Source: CALODL01 sp942492115
Lineage (GTDB): Bacteria; Planctomycetota; Phycisphaerae; UBA1845; CAIVHJ01
Direction: 5' to 3'
Assembly (NCBI GenBank): GCA_942492115.1
Contig: CALODL010000021.1
Location: 1 to 64,000 of the forward strand
Length of the DNA stretch: 64,000 nt
A program made the translations under genes and the position numbers. Positions 60,001 through 64,000 of this stretch are shown here, in pieces. The first letter of the stretch is position 1; every line of letters starts with the position of its first letter. Under the pieces are notes generated by a model, which did no database searches, was not told where the DNA came from, and saw only the letters and a program-made list of their open reading frames with translations.

Positions 60001-62703
60001 TCAGCGCTTCGAGATGGAATTCAGATTGGCCGACCAGCTTCTGAGGACATGGACAGAGGTCGGGTATGATCGATGGCCGTGTTTGACCATCAGAAATCTT
60101 GTACCGTCGCGCGACAAATCGAAATGCTGGTGCCCGCTGGCAGCACAGTCATAACTGTCCTTGATTGGCAGTGGCGTAACGCTGGGCACATCAAGGTTCG
60201 GCTCGAGCACGATGGATGCCTTGAAGATCGTCCCGTCTTCCCGATAGAAGAGTGTTCGCGAGTCGGGCCCCCAGCGCGGCTCGCCGCCGCCATCTCGGGA
60301 CACACGAATACGCGGCCCAAGGGCGGGATAGGGCTGAATGTAGACGTCGCGGTCGCCCGACTCAAAACCGACATACGCGATTATATGGCCATCGGGTGAA
60401 ATCATGGCCCAGCCCTCACCAAGCTCGGAATTCATCAATTCCTGCATGGTGTCCCCTTTCTTCGGGCTGATCGTCCACACGCCACCGCGCTTGGAACGGT
60501 CGAAGAATACGAGCGTGTCACTGTCATGTGACCACTGTGAGAAATGCGGACGGGCGTCGGATCCGTCAATGAGCTTACGCGCCGAACCACTGAAGTCCGA
60601 TGGGACGAGATAGACAGATCGTCCGTGCGTGTCCAGAGCCGCAAACCCCACGCTCTGACCATCAGGGCTCCATTCAGCGTCGTACGTGTTGCCGTTGCGC
60701 GTCAGCCGATTGGTCTGGTCACGTTTGATATCATAGATATACAAATCGAGCATGCCATCAGCAGTCATGCTGTTGAACAGGATGTGTTCCCCGTCAGGTG
60801 ACACACGTTGATGCATCCAGTGCCCGTCGCCCTGAACGATGACCTCTTCGTTGCCCTCGAAATCCACCCACAGGAGCGCATCCGGATCGGGCGGATCGAC
60901 CATTGGAGCAAAAATCAGCGTTCCCGAGTCCGACGTATCGAACAGATGAACGACTGCTCCGCCCAAACCAGGTGTCTGTTGTACGCCCTGAACAATGGGC
61001 AAATCTGTTCCAACAGCCTTGGGATCCGAGGGATCGAACGACGCGACGAGCAATTCTCCGTTGCGCGCAAAAACAAGATAACCGCTTGATACGTAACGCG
61101 CATCCGATGCATGCTGCTTCACGATGTCCCACGTGCCATCATCCAGTGAAAGCACGGCCGCATGCTGTCCGTCTTCCGCCGCGACGGTAAACGTGACCAA
61201 CCGCGTACCTGCAATGATGTGCGGAAAATGATGACCCCGAATGCCATTGTCGACATCGATGGAGGTCAGCGACTTCACGGGGCCACCGTCAGACGATACG
61301 CTCCTCAGACCGAGATCCGTCGAGAACACGATCGTTCCGTCATCGAGCCAGGTTGCATCGAATGCGGTTGAGTTGAATTCGCAAACAGGCTGCGGTGCGC
61401 CACCTGGCAACCTGACTTTATACAACGACTTCTCGGTCAGAAATCCAATCCACAACCCATCCGGCGACAAGAACGGCCCCCGGGCTCCGTCGGTCCCCTG
61501 CACCATCCTGGGCAGGAACTCATCATCATCCTTGAGATACAAGCTCGTACGTTGATCCTCCTGGACAGTGAAGATGATTCTCCGGCCATCGCGCGAGAGT
61601 TCGAGCAGCTGCGAATAGCCCATTTTGCTCCACGTATCCTTTGTCCCCCGCCAATTGATGTGCGCCCCGGGATGCAATGTGATCACCGACTTATGGACTG
61701 CACGTCCGCGCGATTGCGCTGGTTCAACCGCAGGACGCAGCCCTACAATGACCACAAGCGCCAAGAGCACGACACATAACATCCATGGTCCGAATACAGC
61801 GGCGCGCCGGGACGCGTGAGTTGGCATTGCCGCGGTGAGCCACTGTTGATCGCGCCGAGAATCGTCGAGCTCAATCCGGGCATCACCGATCGCCTGCAAT
61901 CGCCGACGGCGATCCTTGATCAGGCATCGGCGCAACAGTAGTTGAACTGTCAGGGGTGTGTTCGGCGGCAAAGCGGACCACTCTGGCTCCCGGTGCATGA
62001 TCGCCCCCATCGAATCCTGGGCCGTTGCACCTCGAAAGAGTGGCTGCCCTGTCAGGCATTCGAAAAGGATGACTCCAAAGGACCAGATATCGGTACGCTT
62101 GTCGAGAATGCGTCCTCTAGCTTGCTCCGGGCTCATGTATGCGGCTGTCCCCAACACGACTCCGGGTTGGGTGTACGCTGCCGTAATCGTCGCAGCATCG
62201 GGAGTCGAGGATCGTGACTCTTCTTCCATCGCCTTGGCCAGGCCGAAGTCGAGGATTTTGACACAACCATCCGGACGAATCATGACATTCCCGGGCTTCA
62301 GGTCACGATGGACAATGCCTTTATCGTGTGCGGCTTCGAGCCCCTCCGCCATTTGCCGCGCCACATCAAGAGCGTCTTCGACCTCGAGGCCGTCAGTCTT
62401 CAACTTGTCGTCGAGCGTGACGCCCTCCACATGCTCCATGACGAGAAATCGAATGCCCTCGTGTTCATCGAATCCGTGGATCGATGCAATACTCGGATGA
62501 TTCAATGATGCCAGCAAGCGGGCTTCACGTTGAAAACGCGCGATGCGTTCCGGATCGCGCGTGACCTCTGCAGGAAGCACCTTGATCGCTACCTGACGAT
62601 CCAACGTTCGATCGTGGGCCAGATACACCTCACCCATGCCCCCCACACCCAGTGCGGACTGAATTTCATAACGGCCGAGTTGAGTCCCAGGAGTCAGTGG
62701 CAT
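60001..62703 (-). CDS. Membrane Ser/Thr kinase with PD40 beta-propeller sensor
   Basis: 900 residues, intact. Kinase domain at residues about 12-275: ALGVGGMGEVYLAHDRTLDR, VAIKVLPAEVT, GIVHRDLKPGNVMIRPDG, VKILDFGLAKAM, GTAAYMSPEQARGRILDKRT. A single helix (MLCVVLLALVVIVGLRP) near residue 310 leads to an extracytoplasmic TolB/PD40 propeller with repeats such as LSPDGLWIGFLTE, VSPDGEHILFNSM, WSPDGQSVGFAAL, ISPDGHIIAYVGF. PknB-type kinases of this layout are abundant in Planctomycetota and Acidobacteriota. Ligand and targets unknown. Convergent with the helicase. Confidence 0.9.
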   Translation of the reverse strand: MPLTPGTQLGRYEIQSALGVGGMGEVYLAHDRTLDRQVAIKVLPAEVTRDPERIARFQREARLLASLNHPSIASIHGFDEHEGIRFLVMEHVEGVTLDDKLKTDGLEVEDALDVARQMAEGLEAAHDKGIVHRDLKPGNVMIRPDGCVKILDFGLAKAMEEESRSSTPDAATITAAYTQPGVVLGTAAYMSPEQARGRILDKRTDIWSFGVILFECLTGQPLFRGATAQDSMGAIMHREPEWSALPPNTPLTVQLLLRRCLIKDRRRRLQAIGDARIELDDSRRDQQWLTAAMPTHASRRAAVFGPWMLCVVLLALVVIVGLRPAVEPAQSRGRAVHKSVITLHPGAHINWRGTKDTWSKMGYSQLLELSRDGRRIIFTVQEDQRTSLYLKDDDEFLPRMVQGTDGARGPFLSPDGLWIGFLTEKSLYKVRLPGGAPQPVCEFNSTAFDATWLDDGTIVFSTDLGLRSVSSDGGPVKSLTSIDVDNGIRGHHFPHIIAGTRLVTFTVAAEDGQHAAVLSLDDGTWDIVKQHASDARYVSSGYLVFARNGELLVASFDPSDPKAVGTDLPIVQGVQQTPGLGGAVVHLFDTSDSGTLIFAPMVDPPDPDALLWVDFEGNEEVIVQGDGHWMHQRVSPDGEHILFNSMTADGMLDLYIYDIKRDQTNRLTRNGNTYDAEWSPDGQSVGFAALDTHGRSVYLVPSDFSGSARKLIDGSDARPHFSQWSHDSDTLVFFDRSKRGGVWTISPKKGDTMQELMNSELGEGWAMISPDGHIIAYVGFESGDRDVYIQPYPALGPRIRVSRDGGGEPRWGPDSRTLFYREDGTIFKASIVLEPNLDVPSVTPLPIKDSYDCAASGHQHFDLSRDGTRFLMVKHGHRSYPTSVHVLRSWSANLNSISKR

Positions 62704-62866
62704 GGCAACCTCGAACAGGATTCAAAGATATGAACTCGGGGGGATCACCTTCACGCCCGAAACTGATGCACCCGAGCGTCGCTCCAAGCTGACTCTCACG
62801 TAGGGCAGAAATGGGCATTGGTGTTATTCCGTATCGAATGGTCGGGCCTGGACACCCATGATATCG

Positions 62867-63061
62867 TCACGACCACTCGACAGCCACATACACCGTTTGT
62901 CCGCGGTGCGACCGAAGAACCACCCCAGCGTACCCGGTGAGGAGCTGCCCAGGACAGGTCGGCTGATCCAGGCGGGCGATCGTGCCGTATGAACCGCAAG
63001 TCTGCGCCCACGCCTGATCCCGGTCCACGTCCTGGCTCTGCGCGACACAGTCGATGTGCAT
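62867..63061 (-). CDS. Small coupled protein of unknown function (64 aa)
   Basis: ATG overlaps the TGA of the upstream gene by one base (TGATG), strong evidence for coupled translation. The sequence starts MHIDCVAQSQDVDRDQAWAQ, contains three Cys (IDCVA, QTCGSYG, PTCPGQL) and ends HRGQTVYVAVEWS. No helix of membrane length. No family recognised; context ties it to the putative DNA-base-modification gene. Confidence 0.45.
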   Translation of the reverse strand: MHIDCVAQSQDVDRDQAWAQTCGSYGTIARLDQPTCPGQLLTGYAGVVLRSHRGQTVYVAVEWS

Positions 63062-63924
63062 CAGGACGGCACGAATAGATTCTTGCCCTCGAATGCCTTC
63101 GTGCCGTTGAGATAACTGAAGTACTTGCGACACTCGCAGGACAGATATTCGATATCAATAGGCGTGAATCGCCGGCGGGCTTGCGGCCAGTAGGTCGATT
63201 GTAATTCGATCATGCGTTCGGCCGCCGCCTGGTGACTGGAGACACCGAGATGGGCCTGCAGCCGATCGAGGTACGGCGCTGCCCCGATACCGGTCGGTAC
63301 CGGGCTGTCGGGACGCATTGCCTCAGGATCGAACAAGGCCAGGTCGACCAGGGCCATGAAGATGGGAAAGTCATTGGTCATCTTGAAGCGCGCATTGATT
63401 GCCTCATTGGCCAGCATGACGTTACCGTTCGCACCAACGATGCACTCCAGCAGGAAGTCACGGCAGCGCGGAAACAAGTCGACACAAGCGTCGAGACGGT
63501 CGTAGGGTCGTCCCTCCCACATCGCCGGCACCACCGGATAGACCTCCGACTGCCACGGTTGCTCAACCTCGTTCAGTAAGGTGTGCCGCAGTCGACCCGG
63601 AGCAGCGAGCAGTTCTGCATTCAGTTCATTCAGCGTCTTTCGACGGTTACACCACCGGGCAAAGAACAGCGCCTGGATGAGATCGACCCGCGCGTGCTTC
63701 ACCGGCTCGGCGAAATGGAGAACCGCGCGGGTCCCTGGATCGTCCTCGCGGAATACGTTGAGGAACCGTCCCCGCTGAAATACCGGATCATCCGACCACG
63801 GCCCAGCGACCCCGCTGTCGCGCTTCAGTCGGATGCTCTCGCGCTCGCGACACCAGTCGAAGAATGCCTGGACCGGATCCGGGATGTCGATACCGTCGAG
63901 CGCCGTGCTGTAGGGATTGCTCAT
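63061..63924 (-). CDS. Putative thymine-hypermodification pyrophosphorylase-like protein (aGPT-Pplase type)
   Basis: 287 residues from MSNPYSTALDGIDIPD, whose ATG overlaps the upstream stop. Text FFDWCRERESIRLKRDSG, GPWSDDPVFQRGRFLNVFRE and ALFFARWCNRRKTLNEL resembles the alpha-glutamyl/putrescinyl-thymine pyrophosphorylase group described from comparative genomics of phage base hypermodification (helix-hairpin-helix glycosylase-like fold). The C-terminal part has a conserved-looking VPAMWEGRPYDRL, NDFPIFMALVDLALFDPEAM and a Cys pair (LSCECRKYFSYLNG). I recognise this by motif only; alternatives include an uncharacterised DNA-repair glycosylase. Part of a three-gene overlapping run. Confidence 0.5.
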   Translation of the reverse strand: MSNPYSTALDGIDIPDPVQAFFDWCRERESIRLKRDSGVAGPWSDDPVFQRGRFLNVFREDDPGTRAVLHFAEPVKHARVDLIQALFFARWCNRRKTLNELNAELLAAPGRLRHTLLNEVEQPWQSEVYPVVPAMWEGRPYDRLDACVDLFPRCRDFLLECIVGANGNVMLANEAINARFKMTNDFPIFMALVDLALFDPEAMRPDSPVPTGIGAAPYLDRLQAHLGVSSHQAAAERMIELQSTYWPQARRRFTPIDIEYLSCECRKYFSYLNGTKAFEGKNLFVPS

Positions 63925-64000
63925 ATGTCGATCCAACCCACAAGAACACCCATGCAGATCCACTGGGGCCGTCGCTCGAGGCGATCAGCCAATCCAGGGG
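63921..64000 (-). CDS. C-terminus of a gene cut by the window edge
   Basis: The last 25 residues (PGLADRLERRPQWICMGVLV, then GWIDI) are open to a TGA that overlaps the next ATG (ATGA). The overlap marks it as upstream partner in the putative base-modification operon. Identity cannot be judged from this fragment. Confidence 0.45.
   Translation of the reverse strand, partial: PGLADRLERRPQWICMGVLVGWIDI

Noticed and set aside
63061..64000. Calling a prophage at the right edge
   Set aside because: Only one phage-associated motif is seen, with no structural, integrase or lysis gene; the window ends before this can be judged.

Overview
The window is not one genome. Two gene-splitting breakpoints divide it into three blocks that differ in composition, codon use and gene content, so it reads as a chimeric metagenomic or long-read assembly. 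Many genes also carry small frameshifts, often at homopolymers, in otherwise well-conserved frames (ccdA, serS, pilB, the quinone reductase, tadB/tadC, the LysM-BTAD gene and others), which points to consensus errors rather than true decay in most cases.

Block 1 (1 to about 6,425) looks like Pseudomonadota DNA. It has the tail of a vapB antitoxin with a broken vapC, a second antitoxin with a gutted PIN toxin, and a metal-handling islet: membrane-anchor protein, HupE/UreJ-type permease, His-rich protein, CsoR/RcnR-type repressor with a palindromic operator, and an MFS exporter. It ends with a Cj0069-type ATP-grasp gene whose 5' end is replaced by an actinobacterial ccdA.

Block 2 (about 6,430 to 53,370) is a high-GC actinobacterium, most like Acidimicrobiia/Ilumatobacter: WhiB, DUF2017 beside clpS, small oligoribonuclease, caa3-type oxidase, Tad and type IV pili, roadblock/GTPase module. 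In order: TlpA/CcdA thiol redox pair, whiB and a small unknown gene, glycosyltransferase, quinone reductase, orn, a poly-gamma-glutamate hydrolase-like gene, a two-component system, pdxH, serS; a minus-strand oxidase operon of about 10 kb (ctaB, a ligand-less ctaD paralogue, a ctaE-like gene, an unknown membrane protein, ctaC with cytochrome c domain, ctaD, ctaE, ctaF, ctaG); clpS-DUF2017; a Tad pilus locus (prepilin peptidase, cpaB, tadZ, tadA, tadB, tadC, candidate Flp pilin, three TadE-like genes, LysM-BTAD fusion); a redoxin lipoprotein with an in-frame TGA in its CxxC motif; a type IV pilus locus (two prepilins, pilT, pilD, pilC, pilB, two coiled-coil proteins); a 5'-3' exonuclease, SRP RNA, tRNA-Ser(GGA), tadA deaminase; a DUF4388/GTPase/roadblock operon; tRNA-Ser(CGA); and a decapitated TAP-like hydrolase.

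Block 3 (about 53,370 to 64,000) has lower GC and looks like Planctomycetota or a similar lineage: truncated valS with a zinc-ribbon insert, a tandem nitrilase, a DnaJ-family chaperone, a small membrane protein, a DEAD-box helicase with a clear sigma-70 promoter, a Ser/Thr kinase with a PD40 propeller, and at the edge a translationally coupled trio whose middle gene resembles thymine-hypermodification pyrophosphorylases.

The most notable biology is in the oxidase operon. It encodes, upstream of a normal caa3 oxidase, a second subunit-I protein in which every heme and copper ligand is replaced, plus a subunit-III-like protein that has lost the family's histidines and a third membrane protein of unknown function. 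These may be a non-catalytic 'shadow' module of the oxidase.
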